64,000 bases of DNA from Aquimarina sp. Aq78 (GCF_900299525.1 NZ_OMKA01000029.1:172886-236885), one strand, 5' to 3'. Numbered from the stretch's first letter, positions 1 to 9,603 are shown. Notes: generated by a model not told the origin, from the letters alone. Numbers and translations are program-made.

Positions 1-840
1 AGTTTCAGCAACTTTTTCCTTTATTTTATCTACACCTTCAAGATCTTCTTTAATTAAATTATTGGCAGCTATAAGATGATTAAAAACTTCTTCCATCTTA
101 TATACGTCCCAAAATTCTAATTGAGCTGTACTAGTTACCAAACTTTTTACTCTCTCTATATCTTTAGCACCAGGAAGTTCTACCAAAATACGACCAGATT
201 CTCCTAAACGTTGGATATTAGGCTGGGTAACTCCAAACTTATCGATACGCTTACGCAATACTTCGAATGCTGATATTACAGACTCATCAATCTTACGTTT
301 TAGAACAGGTTTAACTTGCTCATTAGTCATATCATAAGTGATATCATCACTTAGGTTTTTGTTGGCAAAAATATCTGGTGATGCTAATTTTGCATCTGGG
401 ATTTTTTCAAATTCGGTAAAGAAATCATCTATGTAATTATTTTGGCTATTTTTCTGCAACTCATCGGTAGCAAGCAAAGCTTGATTAAACGATGGGTCTT
501 TAGATTTATTAGCAAGCCCACTTAAAATATCTTTTACAGAGATCTGTAGAATAACATTAATTCCTCCTTTAAGGTCAAGCCCTTTATTAAGTTCTTTATC
601 CTTTGCATCATTATATGTAATACCTGCAAAAATTTCTTCTTTACCAATAGAATCTAAATAGTTACCTTCTGCCGTCTCTCTTAATTTCGAATAGTCTTTT
701 ACACTTTCGGGATATTTTTGCTGTGCAAAGGCTTCAGCTTCTTTCTCTTTTGTGTTGACCATGTATGTATATGACAATTGGTAAATACATACCAAGCCAA
801 ATAAAATAGCAAATACCCTAACAAGTCCTTTATTTTGCAT
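1..840 (-). CDS. secDF: Protein translocase SecD/SecF, N-terminal part (runs off left edge)
   Basis: Inner-membrane translocase component that helps pull exported proteins across using the proton gradient. Translating the minus strand from the ATG at 840 gives 280 residues with no stop before the window edge, so the gene is partial. There is one N-terminal membrane segment (about residues 6-26). The SecD motif GLDLKGG lies at about residues 88-94, followed by the periplasmic P1 region. Flavobacterial homologues are usually a single SecD-SecF fusion of about 1000 residues; the SecF half would lie outside. It is transcribed away from the small anchored protein at 1017-1637. Confidence 0.9.
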   Translation of the reverse strand, partial: MQNKGLVRVFAILFGLVCIYQLSYTYMVNTKEKEAEAFAQQKYPESVKDYSKLRETAEGNYLDSIGKEEIFAGITYNDAKDKELNKGLDLKGGINVILQISVKDILSGLANKSKDPSFNQALLATDELQKNSQNNYIDDFFTEFEKIPDAKLASPDIFANKNLSDDITYDMTNEQVKPVLKRKIDESVISAFEVLRKRIDKFGVTQPNIQRLGESGRILVELPGAKDIERVKSLVTSTAQLEFWDVYKMEEVFNHLIAANNLIKEDLEGVDKIKEKVAET

Positions 841-1016
841 TATTTATTTATTTTGGTCAAACCTGTTAAAACGAGTAATTATATAATATACTCAAGGCTT
901 GACAATTATTTTTAATTATTTAATATTGTGTGATTAAGCTTTATCAAACTATTGACAAAAGCTCTATTTAAAATATGATTAGTTTTTAGGAATTTCTTAA
1001 AAGCTATGAATTCCAA

Positions 1017-1637
1017 TCAAGAGATTGGTCCAGCTCTTACTTCTGGAATGTTATGCGAAGTATTATCTATTGCAATTGCAATATTTGTATTTACTTTTTG
1101 GGCTACCTTTATAAGCCTATCTATATAATCGGTATCTATTCCTTTAACAAAACTATACAAGTTAGAACCAGAATAGCCATCACGTTCATGTTTTACTTCT
1201 AAAACATACTTACCATTAAAGTCAGCATCAAAATCTGTACTTTTTTGGATCTCATAAACATCGAGATTATAGTCTTTAGAATTTTTATTTAAAGGAAACT
1301 GGTTGTTATCTTCATTTTGATCATAAAAAACATGATCAAGGGCTACATCTTGTGCTTCAGAAAGTATTCTTTTTATATAGTCTACATCTGCATCGCTGTA
1401 ATAAGCAATTTTAAGCTTACCATTTTTTAATCCTTTTGATATTCTGGTGTATTCAACTCCAATGGATTGCAATTGTTTTTTTACACTTGTAATCGCATTT
1501 TCGGCTTCTAGAGAAGTAACATCATCATTAACAAACTCTAATACAATTTCCTGATTAGGTACAACAGTTTGTTGTTGAATAACAACAAGTAATGCTAATG
1601 CACTGATTAAAGTTCCGAAGTACCATTTCTTCTTCAT
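1017..1637 (-). CDS. Small membrane-anchored hypothetical protein upstream of secDF
   Basis: A 206-residue protein of unknown function. The N terminus MKKKWYFGTLISALALLVVI is one membrane anchor or uncleaved signal. The rest is soluble, mixed alpha/beta and charged, and should face the periplasm. It lies between mdh and secDF on the same strand, an arrangement I recall from other flavobacteria, which suggests a conserved but uncharacterised gene, possibly linked to export. I recognise no catalytic motif. Start chosen at the ATG just before the hydrophobic segment. Confidence 0.7.
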   Translation of the reverse strand: MKKKWYFGTLISALALLVVIQQQTVVPNQEIVLEFVNDDVTSLEAENAITSVKKQLQSIGVEYTRISKGLKNGKLKIAYYSDADVDYIKRILSEAQDVALDHVFYDQNEDNNQFPLNKNSKDYNLDVYEIQKSTDFDADFNGKYVLEVKHERDGYSGSNLYSFVKGIDTDYIDRLIKVAQKVNTNIAIAIDNTSHNIPEVRAGPIS

Positions 1638-1835
1638 TCGGCAAATATAAAAAAATTAAAACTGCATTTCTAAAGTCTTTAAATAAATATCTGTTGCAAT
1701 CTTTGAACATCAAAACGTATGAGTTTCAATTTTGGTATTTATCGCTATTCAAAATAACATCAGAACCCGAAGTTTGTTCTATAGTAAAGGCTTCATTCAT
1801 TAGAGAAACGTATATCAGTATAACTATATTAAAAC

Positions 1836-1868
1836 AGTAAGAGCTGCCTAAAAAAAGCAGCTCTTACT
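1836..1868 (-). terminator. Rho-independent terminator of mdh
   Basis: A 12-bp perfect stem (AGTAAGAGCTGC with its complement) and a 9-nt loop lie about 20 bp past the mdh stop codon. On the minus strand it is followed by a short T run. Confidence 0.85.
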
Positions 1869-1886
1869 AAATATATTTAGGATGTA

Positions 1887-2813
1887 TTATAATTCTAACA
1901 ATCCATTTGTCTTCTTAACACCTTCTGCACTTTCTGCAAGTTTAGCTTTTTCTGCATCGCTAAGCTCTATTTCTACAATCTTTTCGATTCCGTTTCTACC
2001 TAATACAACTGGCGCACCAATACAAAGATCATTTAATCCATATTCTCCTTCTAATAAGGTAGAACATGGGAAAATTTTCTTTTGATCACAAGCAATTGCC
2101 TGCACTAAGCCAGATACTGCTGCTCCCGGAGCATACCATGCAGATGTACCCAATAATTTGGTTAATGTAGCTCCACCAACCTTAGTATCTGCAGCTACTT
2201 GTTCTATTCTTTCTTCTGAAATAAATTCTGAAACAGGTACGCTATTTCTTGTAGCTAATCTTGTTAATGGCACCATACCTTTATCACTATGACCACCAAT
2301 TACCATCCCATCAACATCAGAAATAGGAGCACCTAATGCTTCTGCTAATCTGTATTTAAAACGAGCACTATCCAAAGCACCACCCATACCAATGATTCTA
2401 TTTTTAGGAAGATTGGTTGTTTTATGCACTAAATAGGTCATTGTATCCATAGGGTTACTAACCACAATAATAATAGCATTAGGAGAATGCTCTATCAAAC
2501 TTGAAGATACTGTTTTAACAATACCTGCATTAATACCAATCAATTCCTCTCTTGTCATTCCTGGTTTACGAGGAATTCCTGAAGTAATTACAGCAATATC
2601 ACTTCCTGCAGTTTTAGAATAATCTCCTGTAGTACCAGTGATTTTGGTATCAAACCCGTTTAAAGAAGCTGTTTGCATCAGATCCATCGCTTTTCCTTCT
2701 GCATATCCTTCTTTAATATCTAACACGACTACTTCTGAAGCAAAATTCTTTATTGCTATGTATTCAGCGCAACTAGCACCTACTGCACCAGCTCCTACTA
2801 CTGTAACTTTCAT
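1887..2813 (-). CDS. mdh: Malate dehydrogenase
   Basis: NAD-dependent malate/oxaloacetate interconversion in the TCA cycle, cytoplasmic. The 308-residue protein has the usual length of the LDH-like MDH group. Visible motifs are the Rossmann glycine motif VGAGAVGASC at about residues 5-14, the substrate-binding loop GIPRKPGMTREEL at about 80-92, and the catalytic-His segment GGHSDKGMVPL at about 173-183. It is apparently a single-gene transcript ending at the terminator at 1836-1868. Confidence 0.97.
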   Translation of the reverse strand: MKVTVVGAGAVGASCAEYIAIKNFASEVVVLDIKEGYAEGKAMDLMQTASLNGFDTKITGTTGDYSKTAGSDIAVITSGIPRKPGMTREELIGINAGIVKTVSSSLIEHSPNAIIIVVSNPMDTMTYLVHKTTNLPKNRIIGMGGALDSARFKYRLAEALGAPISDVDGMVIGGHSDKGMVPLTRLATRNSVPVSEFISEERIEQVAADTKVGGATLTKLLGTSAWYAPGAAVSGLVQAIACDQKKIFPCSTLLEGEYGLNDLCIGAPVVLGRNGIEKIVEIELSDAEKAKLAESAEGVKKTNGLLEL

Positions 2814-2899
2814 GGTATATTTTTTTGAATGTAATTAAACTTATTTATTTCGCGAAAATACGAATTCTTTGATGAATTAATTAACAAATAGAGTGTTAA

Positions 2900-3901
2900 T
2901 TACCAGCCAAAATTAAGTCCTAAAGAAAGGTTATTATAGTTTTGTAATGTATAATCCAAATTAGCTCTAAAAATACCAAACTGTACTTTTGCACCAATTG
3001 ATGCTTTAACTCCTTTTGCTTTATTTTTCACACTTATTGGATCTGTTACTGTTTGTGAATTCAGTGGCCCATTTTGGATTTGATAAGTACCTAATAAATC
3101 TGCATCACTCGAACCAAAATAATACCCCAGCCCCCCATAAAAGTTTAAAACCGGTAATTTGGTGGATACAATACCTGTGATTAACCATGAATTAGTATTT
3201 AGACGTACTTCTTGGTCAGCACCTTCTATCCCACTGCTGGCATTAATATCATAAAAACCTTTTACATTGGTATATCCCAACAAAGCAGATAGTCTAACCG
3301 GCCATCTCTTTAGTGGAAAAACCCAATCGGTAAACTCATGCTGAAACGCAACACCGTATAACTGTATTTCGGCATCTTGTACTGCTTTAATCCTAGGTAA
3401 AAATCTAAGTTTTATTTCTGTACTTTTTATTAACCCCATTGATCCTTGAATAAACCCGTTTGGTAAAGAATTAATTTCAGAATCTCCGATACCATTTGGC
3501 AAAATAACTTCTAATTCTGTAGCTTGACCTCGATTTATTACTACTACTACCTCTTCTTGATTTACACCTAATGCATTTGCAACAGTCTGACTGCTTTGTC
3601 CATTTCTAAATGTTAAATCCGTATAATCCTGCACATTTAGAATAAAAGATTGTTTCTCTTCTCTTATAAAAGATAGGTTACCTACAATTCCTGCTTCGAA
3701 GTGCCATAATTTTTTTGTTTCTGCTGTATTATACCAACCATTTGACATAGCGTTTACTAAAGACTCTCCTGCAGATGCAAAATAATCTTCACTAAATCTC
3801 TGGGCATTTTCGATTCCTATTTCAAGAATTTGATCGATATCTGTTTGCGAAAACGTAGCGTGACCTAGAAGTAATGCCAACAGCAAAGTACATTTTTTCA
3901 T
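2900..3901 (-). CDS. DUF6588-like secreted/outer-membrane protein
   Basis: A 333-residue protein starting MKKCTLLLALLLGHATFSQ, a signal peptide. An in-frame ATG 27 bp upstream would add nine polar residues ahead of the signal, so the inner ATG at 3901 is preferred. The C-terminal half alternates short amphipathic strands and ends in ...SLGLNFGW, as in outer-membrane beta-barrels. The resemblance to the Bacteroidota family DUF6588 is from memory and moderate. Function unknown. It follows the gyrB terminator by about 38 bp, so it is probably transcribed separately. Confidence 0.7.
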   Translation of the reverse strand: MKKCTLLLALLLGHATFSQTDIDQILEIGIENAQRFSEDYFASAGESLVNAMSNGWYNTAETKKLWHFEAGIVGNLSFIREEKQSFILNVQDYTDLTFRNGQSSQTVANALGVNQEEVVVVINRGQATELEVILPNGIGDSEINSLPNGFIQGSMGLIKSTEIKLRFLPRIKAVQDAEIQLYGVAFQHEFTDWVFPLKRWPVRLSALLGYTNVKGFYDINASSGIEGADQEVRLNTNSWLITGIVSTKLPVLNFYGGLGYYFGSSDADLLGTYQIQNGPLNSQTVTDPISVKNKAKGVKASIGAKVQFGIFRANLDYTLQNYNNLSLGLNFGW

Positions 3902-3938
3902 AAGATTTGGGTTTAATGGGCATTGCAATATAAAAAAA

Positions 3939-3964
3939 ATCCGCTATACCTTTATATAGCGGAT
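3939..3964 (-). terminator. Rho-independent terminator of gyrB
   Basis: A 10-bp stem ATCCGCTATA/TATAGCGGAT with a 6-nt loop is followed on the minus strand by a run of eight T. It begins about 26 bp after the gyrB stop codon. Confidence 0.9.
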
Positions 3965-3989
3965 CTTAAATATAATTTTAAACTATTAT

Positions 3990-5930
3990 TTATGCATCAA
4001 TATTTGCATACACAGCGTTCTTTTCGATAAACTCTCTACGTGGTGGTACTTCATCTCCCATTAACATAGAAAATATGCGATCTGCTTCTGTAAGATTATC
4101 AATGGTAACCTGACGCATCGTTCTAAATTCTGGATTCATAGTAGTATCCCATAACTGCTCTGCATTCATCTCTCCAAGACCTTTGTATCGTTGTATTTTC
4201 GAACTTTCTCCAAATTCTTGTACAATCAAATCTCGTTGATCATCATTCCATGCATATTGTTTTTTGGCTCCTTTTTTCACCAAATATAGTGGTGGTGCAG
4301 CTATATAAATGTGTCCTGCCTCAATAAGTTCTTTCATATAACGGAAAAAGAATGTGAGGATCAATGTAGAAATATGACTACCATCTACATCGGCATCACA
4401 CATAATCACCACTTTATGATAGCGTAATTTTGACAGGTTTAATGCTTTACTATCTTCTTCGGTTCCGATAGTAACACCAAGAGCAGTAAAGATATTTTTG
4501 ATTTCTTCATTTTCAAAAACCTTATGATGCATTGCTTTTTCTACATTCAATATCTTACCACGTAGTGGAAGAATTGCTTGAAACATACGATCACGTCCTT
4601 GTTTTGCTGTTCCACCTGCAGAATCTCCCTCAACCAAAAACACTTCACATAATGCAGGATCTTGTTCTGAACAATCAGAAAGTTTACCTGGCAAACCACC
4701 AATACTCATTACTGATTTACGTTGCACCATTTCACGTGCTTTTTTAGCAGCGTGGCGTGCTTGCGCAGCAAGGATTACTTTCTGAACAATAGTTTTAGCA
4801 TCATTCGGATTCTCCTCAAGGTAATTCTCCAGCATTTCAGAAACAGCTTGCGAAACTGCAGAAGTAACTTCTCTATTTCCTAATTTAGTTTTGGTCTGCC
4901 CTTCAAATTGAGGCTCCTGAACTTTTACTGAAATGATAGCTGTTAATCCTTCACGGAAATCATCTCCAGCAATTTCAAATTTCAATTTATCTAACATCCC
5001 TGAAGCGTCTGCATATTTTTTAAGTGTAGCAGTTAAGCCTCTTCTAAAACCTGAAAGATGTGTTCCTCCCTCATGTGTATTAATATTATTCACATAAGAA
5101 TGTAAATTCTCTGCATAAGAGTCATTATAGATCATCGCCACTTCTACAGGAATATCATTTTTCTCGCCTTCCATAGAAATCACATCTGCTATAATAGCAC
5201 TACGACTTGTATCAAGAAATCGAACAAATTCTTTTAATCCTTCTTCAGAATGGAAAGTTTCAGTAACATCATTACCTTCATCATCCTGATGACGCTTATC
5301 TGTTAATGTAATTTTTATTCCTTTATTAAGGTATGCCAATTCACGCATACGACTTGCCAGAGTATCATAATTATATTCCAGAGTCTGCTGAAAAATCGTG
5401 GGATCTGGTCTAAAAGTAACTATAGTACCATTAAAATCTGTATCTCCTGTAGATTTAACTGGATATAATGGCTTACCCTTTTCATATTCCTGCTCCCATA
5501 CTTTACCTTCTTTATGAACAAAAGCATGCAAGTGAGCTGATAATGCATTCACACAAGATACTCCTACCCCGTGAAGACCACCAGAAACCTTGTAAGAATC
5601 TTTATCGAATTTTCCTCCCGCACCTATTTTGGTCATTACAACCTCTAAAGCAGAAACACCTTCCTTTTTATGTATACCTATAGGAATACCCCTACCATTA
5701 TCTCGTGTAGTAACAGAATTATCCTCATTAATAGTTACCTGTATAGCATCACAATGCCCTGCCAGTGCTTCATCAATTGAGTTATCTACTACTTCATACA
5801 CCAAATGATGTAACCCTCGAGATCCAACGTCTCCAATATACATCGATGGACGCATACGTACATGCTCCATTCCTTCGAGTGCCTGAATACTATCGGCGGA
5901 GTAATTATTCTTATTAGCTTCTTCGCTCAT
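3990..5930 (-). CDS. gyrB: DNA gyrase subunit B
   Basis: ATPase and strand-passage subunit of gyrase, which introduces negative supercoils; partner of GyrA. At 646 residues it lacks the large insert seen in some gammaproteobacterial GyrB. Visible are the GHKL ATPase motifs VDNSIDEALAGH (about 48-59), DNGRGIP (about 76-82) and GGLHGVGVSCVNALS (about 117-131). The Toprim domain shows EGDSAGG (about 425-431) and the metal-binding DADVDGSHI (about 505-513). It ends in the usual C-terminal segment containing PRREFIEKNA. A TAnnTTTG promoter lies about 40 bp upstream. The product was called GyrB rather than ParE because it is a single full-length orthologue with typical gyrase motifs. Confidence 0.96.
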   Translation of the reverse strand: MSEEANKNNYSADSIQALEGMEHVRMRPSMYIGDVGSRGLHHLVYEVVDNSIDEALAGHCDAIQVTINEDNSVTTRDNGRGIPIGIHKKEGVSALEVVMTKIGAGGKFDKDSYKVSGGLHGVGVSCVNALSAHLHAFVHKEGKVWEQEYEKGKPLYPVKSTGDTDFNGTIVTFRPDPTIFQQTLEYNYDTLASRMRELAYLNKGIKITLTDKRHQDDEGNDVTETFHSEEGLKEFVRFLDTSRSAIIADVISMEGEKNDIPVEVAMIYNDSYAENLHSYVNNINTHEGGTHLSGFRRGLTATLKKYADASGMLDKLKFEIAGDDFREGLTAIISVKVQEPQFEGQTKTKLGNREVTSAVSQAVSEMLENYLEENPNDAKTIVQKVILAAQARHAAKKAREMVQRKSVMSIGGLPGKLSDCSEQDPALCEVFLVEGDSAGGTAKQGRDRMFQAILPLRGKILNVEKAMHHKVFENEEIKNIFTALGVTIGTEEDSKALNLSKLRYHKVVIMCDADVDGSHISTLILTFFFRYMKELIEAGHIYIAAPPLYLVKKGAKKQYAWNDDQRDLIVQEFGESSKIQRYKGLGEMNAEQLWDTTMNPEFRTMRQVTIDNLTEADRIFSMLMGDEVPPRREFIEKNAVYANIDA

Positions 5931-5968
5931 AAATCCCTTATTAATTATTTTATTTTTTTGACAACAAA

Positions 5969-5998
5969 CAAAGATAAAAAAAGAGTAAAAGGATCAAA
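5969..5998 (-). promoter_or_regulatory. gyrB promoter, Bacteroidota type
   Basis: On the minus strand a perfect TATCTTTG (-7 class, 5969-5976) is preceded by TTTGAT (5993-5998) at about the spacing known for Bacteroidota primary sigma factor promoters. It sits 39 bp before the gyrB start. Confidence 0.65.
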
Positions 5999-6417
5999 GA
6001 GTTTTATCAAGAAGGATTTAACGAGTTATCAACAATTAATTAAGAATAGTACTAGAAAATCAAAAAACGCTCTTAAAAACGATAAAAAACCCCTTAAATC
6101 GAGTTTTAAGATAATTTGTGTTTTGCCAGATATTTATTAAATCACTCTAACCTCTTGTAAACAAATAAGAATTGACAAATTTCTTTTCGACAGCTCATTC
6201 TAAATTATAATATAAAAAACTAGTCATCATATTAACGCTTTCTTAAAGATTACAAAGAAACAGAAGTGTACAACTTGGTCGTACTGTCAGTATAAGTCTA
6301 ATAGTTCATGAATTAAGGTACATTACTTCATAAAAACAAATCGAATCTTAAAGAAGGTTATAATTAATTGTAGCTTTCTTTTGCATTTAATTTTTATCCA
6401 AAAGTTATAGATAAAAC
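5999..6417. other. Intergenic stretch between gyrB and asnB without a gene
   Basis: AT-rich DNA between the gyrB promoter and the asnB terminator. An open frame on the plus strand at 5862-6140 overlaps the gyrB 5' end, is extremely Lys/Ser-rich and has no family features. I see no RNA gene or repeat here. Confidence 0.5.
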
Positions 6418-6447
6418 AAAACCCTAAGAAAATATTCTTAGGGTTTT
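6418..6447 (-). terminator. Rho-independent terminator of asnB
   Basis: Stem AAAACCCTAAGAA pairs with TTCTTAGGGTTTT around a short loop, about 47 bp past the asnB stop codon. A T-rich stretch follows on the minus strand. Confidence 0.85.
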
Positions 6448-6493
6448 AATCTCAATTAACTCAACTTTCAGCTAAAATAAACTGTAATTTTTA

Positions 6494-8173
6494 TTATATA
6501 TTGACATCGTCGTAAGCTTCTTCATGTACATTAGCAATAGCTCTACCACTTGGATCATTCATATTCTTAAATGCTTCGTCCCATTCTAAAGCAATTTTTG
6601 TGCTACATGCTACCGATGGTTCTTGAGGAACACTCAATGCTGCCGTATCACTAGGAAAATGCCCTTCAAAAATAGTACGATAGTAAAATTCTTCTTTGTT
6701 TTGCGGAGTTTGTATTGGGAATCTAAAATGTGCATTTGCCATTTGTTCATCTGTAACTTCTACCTCAACAACTTCTTTCAATGTATCGATCCAACTATAT
6801 CCTACTCCATCAGAGAATTGTTCTTTTTGTCTCCAGACTACACTTTCTGGTAAATAAGATTCAAAAGCTTTACGAATTACCCATTTTTCCATTCTCTCCC
6901 CATTGATCATTTTATCTTTTGGGTTAATTTTCATTGCAACATCCATAAACTCTTTGTCCAAAAATGGCACTCGCCCTTCGATTCCCCATGCTGCAAGCGA
7001 TTTATTTGCTCGTAAACAATCATACATATGTAATTTATTGAGTTTACGCACAGTTTCTTCATGAAATTCTTTTGCGTTTGGTGCTTTATGAAAATATAAA
7101 TATCCTCCAAAAATCTCATCAGCTCCTTCTCCCGATAGCACCATTTTTACTCCCATAGATTTTATAACCCTAGCCATCAAATACATTGGTGTAGAGGCTC
7201 TTATGGTAGTAATATCATAGGTCTCCAGGTTATAGATCACATCTTTTATCGCATCAAGACCTTCTCGAATGGTAAATTTTATTTCGTGATGAATGGTTCC
7301 AATATGATCAGCTACTTTTTGCGCAGCTTCCAAATCGGGGGAACCTTCTAATCCAACAGAAAACGAATGTAACTTTGGCCACCATGCATCTTTGGTGTCA
7401 TTGGATTCTATTCGTTTTTCTGAATATTTTTTTGCAATAGCAGAAGTTACTGAAGAATCTAATCCGCCTGACAATAGAACACCGTAAGGAACATCAGACA
7501 TTAATTGCCTATGAACAGCTGCCTCTAGAGCATCTCTAAGTTTATCGATACTGGTTTGATTTTCCTGTACTGCTTCATAATCAGACCAGTCTCTAACATA
7601 CCATCTCTTTAAAGTTCCTTCTTCACTTGACAAATAATGTCCTGGAGGAAACAATTCTATTTTAGTACAAACTCCTTCTAGAGCCTTTAACTCAGATGCA
7701 ACATAGAAAGTACCATTTTGATCCCATCCCATATATAGAGGAATAATCCCCATATGATCTCTTGAAATGAGGTATGTATCCTTTTCTACATCATATAATG
7801 CAAAAGCAAAAATACCATTAAGGTCATCTAAGAAATCCGCGCCTTTTTGTTCATATAGCGCTAAAATGATCTCACAATCAGATTCTGTTTGAAAATCATA
7901 CGTTCCTTCGAACTGTTTCCGAAGTTCTCTATGGTTATAAATTTCTCCGTTAGCTGCTAGTACTAATTTATTATCTGCACTAAACAACGGTTGTTTACCA
8001 GAAACAGGGTCTACAATAGCCAATCTTTCATGGGCTAGTATTGCATTTTTGCTGGAGTATATCCCACTCCAATCCGGACCTCTATGTCTAATTTTTCTTG
8101 ACATCTCTAGTAATTGAGGTCGTAACATCTCTGAATCTTGCTTTATATCAAAAGCACAAACAATTCCACACAT
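6494..8173 (-). CDS. asnB: Asparagine synthase B (glutamine-hydrolysing)
   Basis: Makes asparagine from aspartate, glutamine and ATP in the cytoplasm. The 559 residues contain both domains. The N-terminal class II amidotransferase starts MCGIVCAFD with catalytic Cys2 and shows RHRGPDWSG (about 29-37). The synthetase domain has the PP-loop LLSGGLDSSVTSA (about 234-246) and the conserved segment VLSGEGADEIFGGY (about 346-359). Length matches E. coli AsnB (554). The start is fixed because Cys2 must follow the initiator Met. A strong terminator follows. Confidence 0.97.
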   Translation of the reverse strand: MCGIVCAFDIKQDSEMLRPQLLEMSRKIRHRGPDWSGIYSSKNAILAHERLAIVDPVSGKQPLFSADNKLVLAANGEIYNHRELRKQFEGTYDFQTESDCEIILALYEQKGADFLDDLNGIFAFALYDVEKDTYLISRDHMGIIPLYMGWDQNGTFYVASELKALEGVCTKIELFPPGHYLSSEEGTLKRWYVRDWSDYEAVQENQTSIDKLRDALEAAVHRQLMSDVPYGVLLSGGLDSSVTSAIAKKYSEKRIESNDTKDAWWPKLHSFSVGLEGSPDLEAAQKVADHIGTIHHEIKFTIREGLDAIKDVIYNLETYDITTIRASTPMYLMARVIKSMGVKMVLSGEGADEIFGGYLYFHKAPNAKEFHEETVRKLNKLHMYDCLRANKSLAAWGIEGRVPFLDKEFMDVAMKINPKDKMINGERMEKWVIRKAFESYLPESVVWRQKEQFSDGVGYSWIDTLKEVVEVEVTDEQMANAHFRFPIQTPQNKEEFYYRTIFEGHFPSDTAALSVPQEPSVACSTKIALEWDEAFKNMNDPSGRAIANVHEEAYDDVNI

Positions 8174-8433
8174 ATTCTTCGTTTTCTATTATTTGAAAGG
8201 TCAAAGATTGATTTATAGTTACAAAATAAAAACAATAAGCGATATATAACTTACAGATTGAAACAAAAAACACAATAAAACACAACAAAAAGAAACTTCA
8301 CTAAGGATATAATCTTATGTATACTATCAAATCGTCATCTCAAACATTTAACACAATTTATAGACTCGATTAACATTTCAATTGTAAGTTCAACAATATC
8401 TTTACGTCTGTCATAAAAATTAAAATCACCATT

Positions 8434-8967
8434 ATGAAAAAATCACTCTTATTAGTTATTATTATGTTTTTGGGTACGTTATCAAGTGTAAATGCTCAAA
8501 AATTTGCAGGACTGCAGAAAAGTCCAACGGATATTTCTTACGCTAAGAAAGACAGAAATGCCAAACCAGAGATTAAAGTTGTCTATAGTCGTCCACAAAA
8601 GAAAGGACGTAAAATTTTTGGTAGCTTAGCTGCATATGATAAAGTATGGAGAACTGGAGCCGATGAAGCAACCGAAATCAGATTCTCTCAGGATGTAAAA
8701 ATGGGAGATAAAACTATCAAAGCAGGTACATATTCATTATTCACTATTCCTGGTGAAAAAGAATGGACTATTATTATCAATTCTGATCTGGATAGTTGGG
8801 GAGCCTACTCTTATGATAAAAGTAAAGATGTAGCTAGAATTAATGTTCCTGTTGGAAGTGGTGATGAACTAGAAGTTTTTTCTATAGCTTTCAAAAAAGT
8901 AGATAAAGGATACCACATGGTACTTGGATGGGACACTACTCGTGTAGCCGTACCATTTAATTTATAA
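8434..8967 (+). CDS. DUF2911 domain secreted protein
   Basis: A 177-residue protein with a signal peptide (MKKSLLLVIIMFLGTLSSVNAQ). The remainder is the DUF2911 domain, recognisable from the FGSLAAYDKVWRTGADEATE segment (about 63-82) and KAGTYSLFTIPGEKEWTII (about 98-116). The family is common in Bacteroidota; its biochemical role is not established. Probably periplasmic or outer-membrane associated. Single gene ending at the bidirectional terminator at 8984-9023. Confidence 0.85.
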   Translation: MKKSLLLVIIMFLGTLSSVNAQKFAGLQKSPTDISYAKKDRNAKPEIKVVYSRPQKKGRKIFGSLAAYDKVWRTGADEATEIRFSQDVKMGDKTIKAGTYSLFTIPGEKEWTIIINSDLDSWGAYSYDKSKDVARINVPVGSGDELEVFSIAFKKVDKGYHMVLGWDTTRVAVPFNL

Positions 8968-8983
8968 TAACAATTTACTTCAT

Positions 8984-9023
8984 AAAAAAATAGCTTGAAA
9001 ATATATTTTCAAGCTATTTTTTT
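8984..9023. terminator. Bidirectional terminator after the DUF2911 gene
   Basis: The 26-bp palindrome TAGCTTGAAAAT...ATTTTCAAGCTA is flanked by seven A on the left and seven T on the right. It can therefore stop transcription from the DUF2911 gene (plus) and from the micropeptide genes (minus). Confidence 0.9.
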
Positions 9024-9075
9024 CCTCAACTATTGTGTTTGTTCTTATCCCCAACAGAGATAATTAGTTCTTTTG

Positions 9076-9174
9076 TTATCTGTGAATAGCATGACCAGAT
9101 GCTCCAGGTAACTCTCTTAGAAAATCCATTACAATTCTAAAAGTTAATCTAAATTTTGTGTAAAATAGCCCCAT
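9076..9174 (-). CDS. Micropeptide paralogue 1 of 4 (32 residues)
   Basis: Unannotated short ORF of 32 codons plus stop. It begins MGLFYTKFRLTFRIVM and ends DFLRELPGASGHAIHR. It belongs to a family of four same-length ORFs in this gap sharing an aromatic N terminus, a hydrophobic middle and a C-terminal LPGAS-like motif followed by xxA(I/M)xR/K. An in-frame TAA lies two codons upstream of the ATG, so the start is fixed. A TTGACA/TATATTTG promoter precedes it. Codons for the shared LPGAS residues differ between copies at third positions, which indicates selection on protein. Function unknown; candidates are a signalling peptide, a small membrane-active peptide or a toxin. Confidence 0.75.
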   Translation of the reverse strand: MGLFYTKFRLTFRIVMDFLRELPGASGHAIHR

Positions 9175-9207
9175 ATGTTACGTTTAAAAATTAATATAAT
9201 TATTACT

Positions 9208-9238
9208 CAAATATAACACCGATATAACTCGATGTCAA
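9208..9238 (-). promoter_or_regulatory. Promoter of micropeptide 1
   Basis: On the minus strand TTGACA (9233-9238) and a perfect TATATTTG (9208-9215) match the Bacteroidota -33/-7 pattern. The start codon follows 34 bp further on. Confidence 0.7.
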
Positions 9239-9350
9239 TAAATTTATATATATTTTAGATATAAATCAAGATTTTATCGACAATAAGCACTAAAATTTCA
9301 ATTCTAATAAATTAACCTCTAATACTTTGTCTTTTTATACAAGGATAATA

Positions 9351-9367
9351 GGGTAATTTTCCCCGAT
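9351..9367. promoter_or_regulatory. Upstream element 1, GGGTAATTTTCCC
   Basis: Imperfect palindrome matching GGGNAATTNTCCCNGAT, 177 bp upstream of the micropeptide 1 start codon. It is nearly the same as the element at 10818-10834 and lies at nearly the same distance from its gene. Probably a binding site for an unidentified regulator. Confidence 0.5.
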
Positions 9368-9450
9368 TCCTTAACATAAATTTTTAAAAGTTTATTCTTT
9401 TTCGTTTCATTTAATTTTCAAAATTGTCCCTCAACAATTTCAAAAAAATC

Positions 9451-9549
9451 TTATCTATGGATTGCATTACTGCAAGCCGATGGTAATTGTCTTAAAAAGG
9501 TTTTTAAAGCCTTAATATCAACAAAAAAAATACCGTAAAATAGCTTCAT
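9451..9549 (-). CDS. Micropeptide paralogue 2 of 4 (32 residues)
   Basis: Short ORF of exactly 32 codons plus stop, same strand and length as its paralogues. It begins MKLFYGIFFVDIKALK and ends TFLRQLPSACSNAIHR. It is the most diverged copy: LPGAS is replaced by LPSAC, yet the last four residues AIHR equal those of copy 1. It carries the only cysteine in the family. A TATCTTTG promoter element lies 26 bp before the start codon. The retained length and C-terminal pattern despite low nucleotide identity support a real coding gene. Confidence 0.7.
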   Translation of the reverse strand: MKLFYGIFFVDIKALKTFLRQLPSACSNAIHR

Positions 9550-9574
9550 AATCTTTTGATTTAAATTTGTTATA

Positions 9575-9603
9575 CAAAGATAATATCTATCTTGTTTGAC
9601 CAA
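9575..9603 (-). promoter_or_regulatory. Promoter of micropeptide 2
   Basis: Perfect TATCTTTG (9575-9582) on the minus strand with TTGGTC (9598-9603) upstream, 26 bp before the start codon. Confidence 0.6.

Noticed and set aside
5862..6140. 92-residue plus-strand ORF across the gyrB 5' end.
   Set aside because: It runs through the gyrB promoter and start, and its Lys/Ser-rich composition is what AT-rich non-coding DNA gives.
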